From the NCBI GenBank assembly GCA_963734065.1, contig CAVTFN010000005.1, forward strand, positions 682,001-746,000: DNA of 64,000 nucleotides. Reading direction: 5' to 3'. The stretch comes from DATBLE01 sp963734065 (GTDB lineage: Bacteria > Actinomycetota > Thermoleophilia > Gaiellales > Gaiellaceae). A program made the position numbers and the translations under genes. Below the pieces are notes generated by a model. That model made no database searches. It was not told the origin of the DNA and saw only the letters and a list, made by a program, of their open reading frames with translations. Position 1 is the first letter of the stretch. Each line of letters opens with the position of its first letter. Below, piece by piece: positions 33,419-40,953 of the stretch.

Positions 33419-33931
33419 AAACATCGACGCCGACCGAACCTGACAGGTTGTCTTGGAGGTGGTCGGCCGCGGGCAGGGTTAGCGTCGCAAGCAATAGGCC
33501 AGCGACGAGCGATGCGCCGACAAGCCCCAGTCGTAGGGCTGTGCCTGGCAATCGTCGTCGGAGGATCGAGGGCAAGGTGACGACTCGCGGCAGAACGTGC
33601 AGCCCTGCCCCACCGAGCCAGACGAGGAAGCTCGCCTTGTGCAGCCCGACGAGCGTTCCGTGCGTCTGGTCGATCGCGAGTAGAGCGACGCCCGTCGCCA
33701 AGAGGACAACAGTCGAGACCACGATCAGGGGCGCGACGACCACACGCAGAACGAGGTGTGGCGGGCCGCGGCGCATGTACTCACGAACGCGTGCGCGGTC
33801 AGGAACGACCGCAGGTTCAGGAGCGTCGCGCCCTCGACCGCGAGAACGATGAGGAGGAGCGTCCCAACCAGCGCCGTGAGCTGCTCGTTACCATCGCTTC
33901 CGCCGCGCAACAGTCTCTTCAGTCGCGCCAT
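33414..33931 (-). pseudogene. Frameshifted, internally deleted paralogue of the propeller protein's membrane domain
   Basis: Frame 1 (from ATG 33931) reads RLLRGGSDGNEQLTALVGTLLLIVLAVEGATLLNLRSFLTAHAFVS. Frame 2 continues PPHLVLRVVVAPLIVVSTVVLLATGVALLAIDQTHGTLVGLHKASFLVWLGGAGLHVL. Both halves align with residues 7-48 and 82-140 of the 40954-43524 protein, but about 33 codons in between are missing and the frame changes near 33775. The paralogue ends after the membrane part (no propeller). Conserved His residues of the b-cytochrome-like domain are still present (AHAF; GLHKASF; GLHVL). Confidence 0.8.
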
Positions 33932-34175
33932 GATCTCAGTGAAGTACGGACACGGCGGGTCGGGCCTCGCCATCGGCCATGTCCCGTTCAGGAAATCGTC
34001 TTGCGAAGCTCGACGCACCGTTTCGACCTGTCGAGCTTTGAATCGTCCGACGGCTCTGCGCGGTTGAAGCGTTTTTCGGTCAGCGGGAAAACGATGTGAC
34101 CCTGCGCCTGCTCATTTAGGACGTGGTAGCCCGTATGTGGGGTGCGGGCTTCAACTGTGGGCCGCGACGAGGGTG

Positions 34176-34932
34176 GTGATTCGGGTCAGCGCGGTGGAGC
34201 CGAATGTCGTCACGGTGTTCTTCGCTGCTCTCGTGACGGCGTTGGCGACCGGGCTTGGGGCGCTGCCTCTCATCTTCGTCCGCTCCTCCGGCCGGTTCGT
34301 GCTGGGCGCGTCGAACGCGATCGCGGCAGGTGTGATGCTCGCGGCGAGCGTCAGCCTCTGTCGGGAGGGCGTCGATCGCAACCTGTGGCGCACCGCGGTA
34401 GGCCTTGCGTTGGGAATCTGCTTCGTGCTGGTGACGGAGCGCCACCTCGAGCACGACCACGGACACAGCTTGGGATCGTTGCGCGGCGAGGACGCGCCAG
34501 AGGGCGCTCCTGATCGTCTGCGTGATGACAGTCCATTCCGCGGCCGAAGGAATCGGGGTCGGAGCTGCGTTCGCTGACGGATCGGCGCTTGGCGTGCTGA
34601 TCACGATCGCGATCGCGGTGCACAACATCCCCGAGGGGCTCGCGATCAGCCTCGTCCTCGTCCCTCGTGGCACCTCGGTCAGGGCAGCGGCCGGATGGAG
34701 CATCTTCTCGAGCCTGCCGCAGCCACTCCTCGCCGTTCCCGCGTTCCTGTTCGTTGACAAGTTCAAGTCGATCCTCCCGATCGCGCTCGGATTCGCGGCA
34801 GGAGCAATGGTGTGGATGGTGCTCCGGGAACTGCTCCCCGATGCGCTCGAAACGGCGTCGGCGAGAATCGTCGCCCTTGCGGGCGGTACCGCGTTCGCGC
34901 TCATGCTTGGCTTCCAGTTCCTGTTGTCGTAG
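34176..34932 (+). pseudogene. ZIP-family metal transporter split by a +1 frameshift
   Basis: The first part reads VVTVFFAALVTALATGLGALPLIFV ... EHDHGHSLGSLRGEDA and the second RQRALLIVCVMTVHSAAEGIGVGAAFADG ... AIAVHNIPEGLAISLVLVPRG. Together they give the ZIP fold with both metal-binding helices (HSAAEG and HNIPEG) and the His-rich loop. The change of frame must fall between 34402 and 34577, by homology near 34485-34500. It is either a decayed gene or one needing ribosomal frameshifting; no clear slippery heptamer is seen. The 5' start is uncertain (GTG 34176 or 34194). Confidence 0.8.
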
Positions 34933-35016
34933 CGGGTCTAGCCGGCAGAGGATCACGCCGGCGGCGACCCCGGCAAGGAGGCAGGAGCCCGACGCTCGAC
35001 CGTTGCCTCGCCCGGA

Positions 35017-35238
35017 TCAGAGCGCGCTGCGCCCGGGCGAGATCGAACCGTCCCAGAGGAGTGCGAGCAGCGGGCACGCGGCAGCTGCGCGCTTCGCGTG
35101 CTTTTCCAGGTGGGGCGGGATGGGCGTCGGGTCGATGATCGGGTAGCCCCAGTCGTCGAGCGTGACGCGCTCGGGGAAGAGCTCGGCGCACAGCCCGTGC
35201 GCATCGCAGGCGATCGGGTTCACCCGCAGATGCTTCAC
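35017..35238 (-). CDS. 3Fe-4S-type ferredoxin
   Basis: The 73-residue protein from GTG 35238 has cysteines at 11, 17 and 55 (ACDAHGLCAELFP ... AAACPLLALL), spacing typical of single-cluster actinobacterial ferredoxins; the fourth position is His/Ala, suggesting a 3Fe-4S cluster. WGYPIID after the first motif is also typical. Its start overlaps the NuoF-like gene stop by four bases. It probably passes electrons to or from that flavoprotein. It is the last gene of the island's redox operon. Confidence 0.87.
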   Translation of the reverse strand: MKHLRVNPIACDAHGLCAELFPERVTLDDWGYPIIDPTPIPPHLEKHAKRAAAACPLLALLWDGSISPGRSAL

Positions 35239-36473
35239 CGGTTCGGCACCGGCAGGATCGTGCGGTCGAAACCGCTGCAATGGCCGCGCAGGTGAAGGTC
35301 GACCTCGTCGGCGAAGACGTCGAGGCCGCTGGCGACGAAGCGGGCGGCACCGTCGGGATGGCGACAGGCGCCGCGGCCACGCACCTGGTCGATCCAGCGC
35401 CCTAGCCGCAGCCGATCGCTTCGTTCCCGCCTGGCGAGGTGAACGAGAGCGTCGGAGATCGCCGCGAGTCCGTGAACGCAGGGACCGCATTGGCCCGCGC
35501 TCTCGCGGGCAAGGTAGCGAGCGACGCGGGCGAGCTCGACGACGCCGCAGGCCTGCTCGGGCAAGGCGATGACGGCGCGCGCCCCCAGAGAGACGCGGTG
35601 TGCATGGAGGTCGACATCGAGCACACGCAACCCGGAAAGCTCGGCAGCCGGCAGCCACGAGCCGAAGTAGCCGCCGACAAGGACGGCCTGCAGGGGCTCT
35701 GAGAGACCATCGCATTGTCTGAAGAGATCGTCGAAGGTGGTGCCGAGCGCGACCTCGTATACGCCGCTCGTCTCAACGGCACCGGTGAGTGTGACCAGCG
35801 CGGATCCGGGCTCGTCGGACGTGCCGACCTCCCGGAACCATTGCGGCCCGAAGCGCGCGAGCAGCGAGATGTTCGCCATCGTCTCGACGTTCTGGACGAG
35901 GATGCCGCGCTCAAACGGCTTGGGCCCGAACGTCGGCTTCGCGGGACGACCCTCGACGAACTCGGCCAGCGCCGTCTCCTCGCCGGCGACGAATGCCCCC
36001 GGCGCCCCAAGCGCACGCACGCGGACACGACCGTCGAGGCGCCTGCGAACTCGAGCCTCGATCTCCTTCTGCAGTGCGGCCAGTTCCAGCTCACCGGCGC
36101 CGCCGAATGCGACCAGCACTTCGTGTGCGCCCACTGCCTGTGCAGCGAGGACGGCACCGTCGAGGACGACGTGCGGGGCGTGGCGGAGCAGCACCCGGTC
36201 CTTGCCGCTTGCAGGCTCGCCCTCGATGCCGTTGACGATCACTCGGCGGCCGCCGCGTTCGGCGACTGCCGCCAACTTGCGCGCGGTTGGGAAACTGCCG
36301 CCGCCGCGGCCGGTCAGTCCGCTTTGGGCGACGAGGTCGATCAGGCGGCCGCCGAGCGCGGGAAGGGGGCCCCAGCGGGCGAGATGCTCCTCGAGTCCGG
36401 CGCCGAGAGCAGCGAAGAGGCGTGGCACGCGTCCAGGGGCGGCCACTCGATGGTCGACCGATGCCGCGCTCAC
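35235..36473 (-). CDS. NuoF-like FMN/iron-sulfur oxidoreductase subunit
   Basis: The 412-residue protein has the FMN/NADH-binding Rossmann-like domain of complex I subunit F (QSGLTGRGGGSFPTARKLAAVAERG; VNGIEGEPASGKDR; FVAGEETALAEFVEG; QNVETMANISLL). The iron-sulfur end reads ESAGQCGPC and later GRGACRHPDG. The first cysteine of the ESCGxCxPC motif is Ala, so the cluster is bound differently or absent. It lies between the ferric-reductase-like gene and ferredoxin with four-base overlaps. In family context it would move electrons between NAD(P)H or ferredoxin and the membrane partner. Confidence 0.85.
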   Translation of the reverse strand: MSAASVDHRVAAPGRVPRLFAALGAGLEEHLARWGPLPALGGRLIDLVAQSGLTGRGGGSFPTARKLAAVAERGGRRVIVNGIEGEPASGKDRVLLRHAPHVVLDGAVLAAQAVGAHEVLVAFGGAGELELAALQKEIEARVRRRLDGRVRVRALGAPGAFVAGEETALAEFVEGRPAKPTFGPKPFERGILVQNVETMANISLLARFGPQWFREVGTSDEPGSALVTLTGAVETSGVYEVALGTTFDDLFRQCDGLSEPLQAVLVGGYFGSWLPAAELSGLRVLDVDLHAHRVSLGARAVIALPEQACGVVELARVARYLARESAGQCGPCVHGLAAISDALVHLARRERSDRLRLGRWIDQVRGRGACRHPDGAARFVASGLDVFADEVDLHLRGHCSGFDRTILPVPNR

Positions 36474-37561
36474 TGGCTGTTTTCTCCGCTCTCATCCGCG
36501 GACGCCAGCGGCGCAGCGTGGATCGTGCCGGTCACACTGCGGGAGCCGGCGTCGATGTGCAGTCGCATGACGAGCCGGAGCGTCGAGCCGGATGAGGAGG
36601 TGACGTCGGCGGTGACGAGCGTCCCTTGTAGCCCCACGACCGAGCCCGAGTACACGGTCCCGCTCCGGGCGTCGGCGAACGAGACCTGGCTGCGCGACAT
36701 CGCCAGGCCGCCTTCATCGAGTGCCGAGCCCCAGAGCGTCAGCCGGACGACCCCGGGCTCCCGACCTCGTGTCGCCATCGCCATCGTGACCGCCGCGTCG
36801 CCGAATGCGTCCGGTCCGGACGAGGACATGCGCCCCACGAGCCGCCCAGAGAACGTCGTCGACTCGCGTACCGATGCAAGCCGGCGGTCGGGTGTCGCGG
36901 TCGTCTTCAGGAGGGAGGCGGGCGTTCCTGCGCGGGCTGCCCACCCCTTCTTGCCTGGACCGCCGTCGTACCAGGCCACGAGCACAATCGCGAGTGCAAG
37001 CGTCGCCCCACCCGCGATGATCTGGAGCGCTGGTTCACGACTCTGGAGCAGGCGGCCGGCCACCGCGAGCGCGACGAGCGCGAGACAGGCGAGCGCGAGC
37101 AGCGACATCCAGCCTCCACGCGCATCCGAGCCGGTGCCGAGCCCGTGCGCCAGCGCTAGCGGCCACGTCGCGTATGCGGTCCAGTGGAGCAGCCGCCACG
37201 CGCGGTAGCCGATCTGCTTACGGAATGCGCTCGAGATCGCGATCGCGAGCAGGAAATCGAGGGTGAGCGCGCCCAGCCCCAACCAGATTGGCCGGTACTG
37301 TGAGACGAACGGGACGAAGACATCCTTGACGGCGATCGGTGTGTAACCGTCCGCGATCGTCGTTCCCACGTGGATGCCGATGAATGCGAGCGCGACCAGC
37401 GTCACGTTGCGGTGGACGGCCGCGATCGCGAACCGTGGCCATTGCTCACTGCGCCAACCGCCGGCTGTCAGGACGCCGATCACCGTCGTTGCCGTCAGCA
37501 GCAGGAGCGCGACGACCCCCGACCCGCGAGTGAGGTACCAGAATGCGCTGCCCGAGCTCAC
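36470..37561 (-). CDS. Ferric-reductase-like transmembrane protein with extracytoplasmic C-terminal domain
   Basis: GTG 37561 gives 363 residues. The first 210 contain about six helices with histidines in helices (AAVHRNVTLVALAFIGIHVG, LLHWTAYATWPLALAHGLG), the di-haem pattern of ferric-reductase-like membrane domains. The C-terminal 150 residues are a beta-rich domain (TFSGRLVGRMSSSGPDA, TVYSGSVVGLQGTLVTADV), probably outside the membrane. It overlaps ApbE by four bases. No SGAT-type flavinylation site is visible in it. It is the likely membrane electron carrier of the island operon. Confidence 0.82.
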   Translation of the reverse strand: MSSGSAFWYLTRGSGVVALLLLTATTVIGVLTAGGWRSEQWPRFAIAAVHRNVTLVALAFIGIHVGTTIADGYTPIAVKDVFVPFVSQYRPIWLGLGALTLDFLLAIAISSAFRKQIGYRAWRLLHWTAYATWPLALAHGLGTGSDARGGWMSLLALACLALVALAVAGRLLQSREPALQIIAGGATLALAIVLVAWYDGGPGKKGWAARAGTPASLLKTTATPDRRLASVRESTTFSGRLVGRMSSSGPDAFGDAAVTMAMATRGREPGVVRLTLWGSALDEGGLAMSRSQVSFADARSGTVYSGSVVGLQGTLVTADVTSSSGSTLRLVMRLHIDAGSRSVTGTIHAAPLASADESGENSQ

Positions 37562-38478
37562 GGCCCCTCGGTCGGCCAACCATTGACTGTCGCGACGTCG
37601 CCGCCGAAGGTGACGAGTCGGGCGGGAACTTCCCGCTCCTCCAACCAAGCAGGAGCCGCCTCGCCGAGGACCACCGCGGCGGTGGTCGCGGCGTTGGCGA
37701 GGACGCACGAGCCCGCGACAGCAGACACGGTACGCCAGCGCGACCGCGCCGGTCGACCGGTGCGCGGGTCGAGGATGTGGTGAAGCTCACCGCCGGCAGT
37801 CGTCCAGCGCCGGACGGCGCTGCTCGAGCTCGCGAGTCCACCTTCGACGATCGCGACGACGGGGCCGGCGACGCCTACCGCGGAGGCGTGGTCGTCGGCG
37901 ATCTTGATCGGCCAGCCGTCGGGCGGGGCAGGGCCGGCGACGGCGACGTCGCCGCCGAGGCAGACGAGCACGCCGCAGTGGGCCGCCTCCGCCGCTGCCC
38001 GGGAGGCGCGGTCGGCGGCGAGAGCCTTTGCGGTGGCGCCGAGATCGAGTTCGACGCCGACGGGGACGCTGACCGTGGAGCTCGTGCGGTCGGTGGCGAC
38101 GCTTCTCCATCCGGCGACGCAGGTGAAGCGTGCGTGGACGCAGCGCCCGTCGCGGCGGCCGATTTCGGCGAACGTCCGGTCGTAGCCTGCGAGGCGCATG
38201 TTTGCTCCAACAGTCGGGTCGACGAGCCCGCCGGTGAGCGCGGCGACGTCGAGCGCGACGCGGACTGCCTCGAAGCAGAGTGGGTCGACCTCGATCGGGG
38301 CGCCGGCGCCGCGGTTGATCGACCAGAGCTCGGAATCGTGACGGAAGCGGCTGCACGCGTGGTCGATCGCGGCGAGCTCGTGCTCGAGAACCTCCCGTGC
38401 CGTGGGCAGAGCGGTTTCGTCGGTCACGGCCACCACCGCGGTCGTTCCGAGGGCCGGGAAGGAGTCGGTGGCGGTCAC
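37558..38478 (-). CDS. apbE: FAD:protein FMN transferase (ApbE family)
   Basis: ApbE attaches FMN covalently to Ser/Thr of extracytoplasmic redox proteins. The family marks are ACSRFRHDSELWSINRG, GGLVDPTVGANMRLAGYDRTF, LDLGATAKALAADRA, VCLGGDVAVAG and HHILDPRTGRPARSRWRTVSAVAGSCVLANAATTAAVVLG. There is no obvious signal peptide, so export or a cytosolic action is open. It is coupled to the ferric-reductase-like gene downstream and the small membrane protein upstream (four-base overlaps). No FMN-binding-domain substrate is encoded in the operon. Confidence 0.92.
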   Translation of the reverse strand: MTATDSFPALGTTAVVAVTDETALPTAREVLEHELAAIDHACSRFRHDSELWSINRGAGAPIEVDPLCFEAVRVALDVAALTGGLVDPTVGANMRLAGYDRTFAEIGRRDGRCVHARFTCVAGWRSVATDRTSSTVSVPVGVELDLGATAKALAADRASRAAAEAAHCGVLVCLGGDVAVAGPAPPDGWPIKIADDHASAVGVAGPVVAIVEGGLASSSSAVRRWTTAGGELHHILDPRTGRPARSRWRTVSAVAGSCVLANAATTAAVVLGEAAPAWLEEREVPARLVTFGGDVATVNGWPTEGP

Positions 38479-38801
38479 GAGCCTCCCGACACGGCGACCG
38501 GCGGGTTGACCGACTGGGTCGGCGGCTGCACCGGGGCTAACGGGGCGGGCGTCGGCGTCTGCTGCTGCGCCGACGAATCGAGGGACGGCGCGACGGGCGT
38601 GGCCGGAACCGGCACCTCGCCCCGCTGCGTGCTCGGTGTGGTCGTGCTTCCGACTGCCTTTTGACTGGTGGCCGCGCCGGCGACATAGGCGGCGACTACC
38701 CCCGCGATCACGGCCGAGCTCGCGGCGATCACGGTGGTGGCGCGACGTACCCGCCGCCGGGCGGCGTCGCGCAGATCAGTGGCGGGACGTATGTCGTTCA
38801 T
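38475..38801 (-). CDS. Small membrane-anchored Pro/Thr-rich protein
   Basis: ATG 38801 gives 108 residues: a short basic cytosolic part (RDAARRRVRRA), one helix (TTVIAASSAVIAGVVAAYVAG), and an external tail rich in Pro, Thr, Ser and Gln (STTTPSTQRGEVPVPATPV ... TPAPLAPVQPPT). It is the first gene of the flavin/ferric-reductase operon. The position usually held by an FMN-binding protein in such clusters is taken by this gene, but no SGAT motif is seen. It may be a spacer or anchor; the function is not recognised. Confidence 0.75.
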   Translation of the reverse strand: MNDIRPATDLRDAARRRVRRATTVIAASSAVIAGVVAAYVAGAATSQKAVGSTTTPSTQRGEVPVPATPVAPSLDSSAQQQTPTPAPLAPVQPPTQSVNPPVAVSGGS

Positions 38802-38822
38802 GCCCCCATCCAATCGGGGCTG

Positions 38823-38839
38823 CATGAGGGACCGATGAA
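38823..38839. promoter_or_regulatory. Candidate response-regulator site (ATGAG N4-5 GATGAA)
   Basis: CATGAGGGACCGATGAA contains two (C/G)ATGA half-sites 11 bp apart, 22 bp upstream of the small membrane-protein ATG. It matches the arms of the inverted repeat at 40891-40931. Direct half-sites with 11-bp spacing suit OmpR/PhoB-type regulators such as the one encoded at 40205. Confidence 0.55.
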
Positions 38840-38846
38840 TGGATGC

Positions 38847-40208
38847 TTAGGGGTTCCTGAGAGCGGCGACGATGCTGATCCAGGCGTCGACTCCCCCTCC
38901 GGGGCGATTCGCGAGGTGAGCTTCGCCGCCGTGTGCGCGGGCGATGAGGTCGACAATCGCTAGGCCCAGGCCCGTTCCGCCGCTACCGCGGGCCTCATCG
39001 GCACGGCTGAAGCGGTCGAACGCCCGCGGCACGAACTGGTCGGGCATACCGGCGCCCTCGTCGGTCACGTGCAGCTCTACGCGGCCGTTCTCGCGCACGG
39101 CCGAGAGTGAGACGGTGCCGGCGCCGTGGACGAGCGCGTTCTCGACGAGGTTGTCCAGCGCTTGCTCGAGGCGTGCCTCGTCGCCGTCCACGACGGCCCC
39201 GCGCCTGTGCGCGATTCGAAGTGGGCGTCCGGCAGTATGGGCGAGAGGGTCGAACCGGAGAGCGACGCGTTCGAGCAGCGAGTCCGCGTCGACGGGTTCT
39301 CGCCGCAGCGGCAGAAGGCCCTGGTCGTAGCGCGCGACGAGTAACAGATCCTCGGCGAGCCTTCCCAGGCGGTCCGCTTCCTCCGCCGCCGAGTGCAGGG
39401 CGCGTTCGAGCTCCTGCTTCGAGCGCGGTCGGCGAAGGGCGAGCTCGAGCTCCGCCTGGAGCAACGCGAGCGGCGTGCGCAGTTCGTGGCTCGCGTCGTC
39501 GACGAAGCGGCGCTCGTGCTCGACTGCGGACTCGAGGCGCGCGAGCATTTCGTTCAGCGTCTCCGTGAGGCGGGAGAGCTCGTCGCGGCTGCGCGGCTCG
39601 GGCAGCCGTGCTCCCGGCGTCGCCGCGCCGATCGATGCCGCCCGTCGGCGCATGGCCTCGACGGGCCTCAACGCACCGGCGGCGAGCAGGTAGCCGGCCA
39701 GCGTCGCAACGCCGAGGGCAAGCGGGCCGCCGAGCAGGAACTCGCGGAGCAGCCGATCGAGCGCCTCGTCGCGCGATTCGAGAGATGCGGCGACGACGAC
39801 TGCGGCGCTGCGGCTCGGGGCGCGGACGGCGATGACGCGCCACTCGCCGTCGAGGCCGGGTATCCCCGTGGTGCGGAGGCTCTGCTCGCCGGCGAGGACA
39901 GCGCGAAGCTCGCCACCCGAGACGAGTGGTGGCAGGCCCTTCGGCGTGGTCTCGAGCACGTGGCCGTCGGCGGCGACGAGCTGTCCCACGGGCGCGCTAC
40001 CGGGCGCGTCACGATCGAGGATGGCGCGGTCATGCCCGACGTGGCGGTTCGCCTCGTCCGCCTGTCCGCGAAGGCTCTGGTCGACGGACGACAGGAGTGT
40101 CGCTGCGACCCGGTGGTAGATCAGGAATCCGGTCGCGGCGAGCACGACGGCCATCCCGAGCGCAAACGGCAACATCAGCCGCAGCCGGATCGGCAGGCGC
40201 GAGATCAC
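38847..40208 (-). CDS. Sensor histidine kinase (EnvZ/OmpR-partner type)
   Basis: GTG 40208 gives 453 residues. Helix 1 is LMLPFALGMAVVLAATGFLIYH; an extracytoplasmic sensor of about 120 residues follows; helix 2 is LLGGPLALGVATLAGYLLAAGAL. Then come a HAMP-like linker, HisKA (FVDDASHELRTPLALLQAELEL) and HATPase_c with N-box (LDNLVENALVHGAG), D-box (VTDEGAGMP) and G-box (GSGGTGLGLAIV). All kinase motifs are intact. It is translationally coupled with the response regulator. The sensed signal is unknown, perhaps metal or redox, given neighbours. Confidence 0.92.
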   Translation of the reverse strand: MISRLPIRLRLMLPFALGMAVVLAATGFLIYHRVAATLLSSVDQSLRGQADEANRHVGHDRAILDRDAPGSAPVGQLVAADGHVLETTPKGLPPLVSGGELRAVLAGEQSLRTTGIPGLDGEWRVIAVRAPSRSAAVVVAASLESRDEALDRLLREFLLGGPLALGVATLAGYLLAAGALRPVEAMRRRAASIGAATPGARLPEPRSRDELSRLTETLNEMLARLESAVEHERRFVDDASHELRTPLALLQAELELALRRPRSKQELERALHSAAEEADRLGRLAEDLLLVARYDQGLLPLRREPVDADSLLERVALRFDPLAHTAGRPLRIAHRRGAVVDGDEARLEQALDNLVENALVHGAGTVSLSAVRENGRVELHVTDEGAGMPDQFVPRAFDRFSRADEARGSGGTGLGLAIVDLIARAHGGEAHLANRPGGGVDAWISIVAALRNP

Positions 40209-40876
40209 GCTGTGTCCGTCCGCAGCCGGTACCCGACGCCGCGGACGGTCTCGATCGCGTCGGCTCCGATCTGCTCCCGGAGCGAGCGCACATAGACGGC
40301 GACGATGTTGGAGCGGCTCTCGAACGCCATATCCCAGGCCGCGTCGAGGAGCTGTTCCCGCGAGAGCACCTGGCCCGGTCGCCGCATGAACGCCTCGAGC
40401 AGTTGGAAGGCCTTCCCCGACAACTGGAGCTCCCTGTCGGCGGCCCACACGCGGCGCTGTGCCGGGTCGAGCCGCAGCCGGCCGGCCTCGAGCACGGCCG
40501 GTCGTTCACGCGGCGCCCGGCGGACGAGCGCGCGCAGCCTGGCGAGGAGCTCGCCGAACGAGAAGGGCTTGAGGACATAGTCGTCGGCGCCGACGTCAAG
40601 CCCGGTGATGCGATCCGCGTAGGCGTCGCGCGCCGTCAGCATCAGAACCGGCGACCAGACGCCCGCCTCGCGCAGTGAGCGGCACGTCTCCATGCCGTCG
40701 ATACCCGGGAGCATGACGTCGAGGAGAATGGCGTCGTAATCGATGGCACGCGCCATCCAGAGCGCGTCCTCACCAGTCCCGGCGACGTCGGCTGCGTGGC
40801 CTTCCTCGCGCAGCCCGCGCGCAAGCAAGTTCGCCATCTTCGGCTCGTCCTCTACTACCAGCACCCGCACGTACAC
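40205..40876 (-). CDS. OmpR-family response regulator
   Basis: The receiver domain has phospho-acceptor D53 (AILLDVMLPGIDG), acidic pair VVEDEPK and K103 (YVLKPFS). The C-terminal winged helix ends RSNIVAVYVRSLREQIGADAIETVRGVGYRL. GTG 40876 is preferred since residues before it would be encoded by the palindrome at 40891-40931; an ATG at 40918 is the alternative. It overlaps the kinase by four bases. It likely binds the GATGA-type sites at its own promoter, at the divergent propeller gene and near 38823. Confidence 0.9.
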   Translation of the reverse strand: MYVRVLVVEDEPKMANLLARGLREEGHAADVAGTGEDALWMARAIDYDAILLDVMLPGIDGMETCRSLREAGVWSPVLMLTARDAYADRITGLDVGADDYVLKPFSFGELLARLRALVRRAPRERPAVLEAGRLRLDPAQRRVWAADRELQLSGKAFQLLEAFMRRPGQVLSREQLLDAAWDMAFESRSNIVAVYVRSLREQIGADAIETVRGVGYRLRTDTA

Positions 40877-40890
40877 ATTGTCGCGCCGGG

Positions 40891-40931
40891 GGATGAGCCG
40901 AAGATGAACTCCATTCATCGTCGGCTCATCC
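40891..40931. promoter_or_regulatory. 18-bp inverted repeat between regulator and propeller gene
   Basis: Arms 40891-40908 (GGATGAGCCGAAGATGAA) and 40914-40931 are complementary at 17 of 18 positions around a 5-base centre. Each arm carries two GATGA half-sites spaced 11 bp. Position between divergent genes, 23 bp from the plus-strand GTG, suggests shared autoregulation. Confidence 0.7.
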
Positions 40932-40953
40932 GGGAACCGTTCACTGATCCGTC

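Noticed and set aside
31938..33993. CATCGGCCAT(A/G)TCCCGTT at 31938 and 33972
   Set aside because: About 17 of 22 bases match, but there is no palindrome or shared context; probably chance or a minor remnant.
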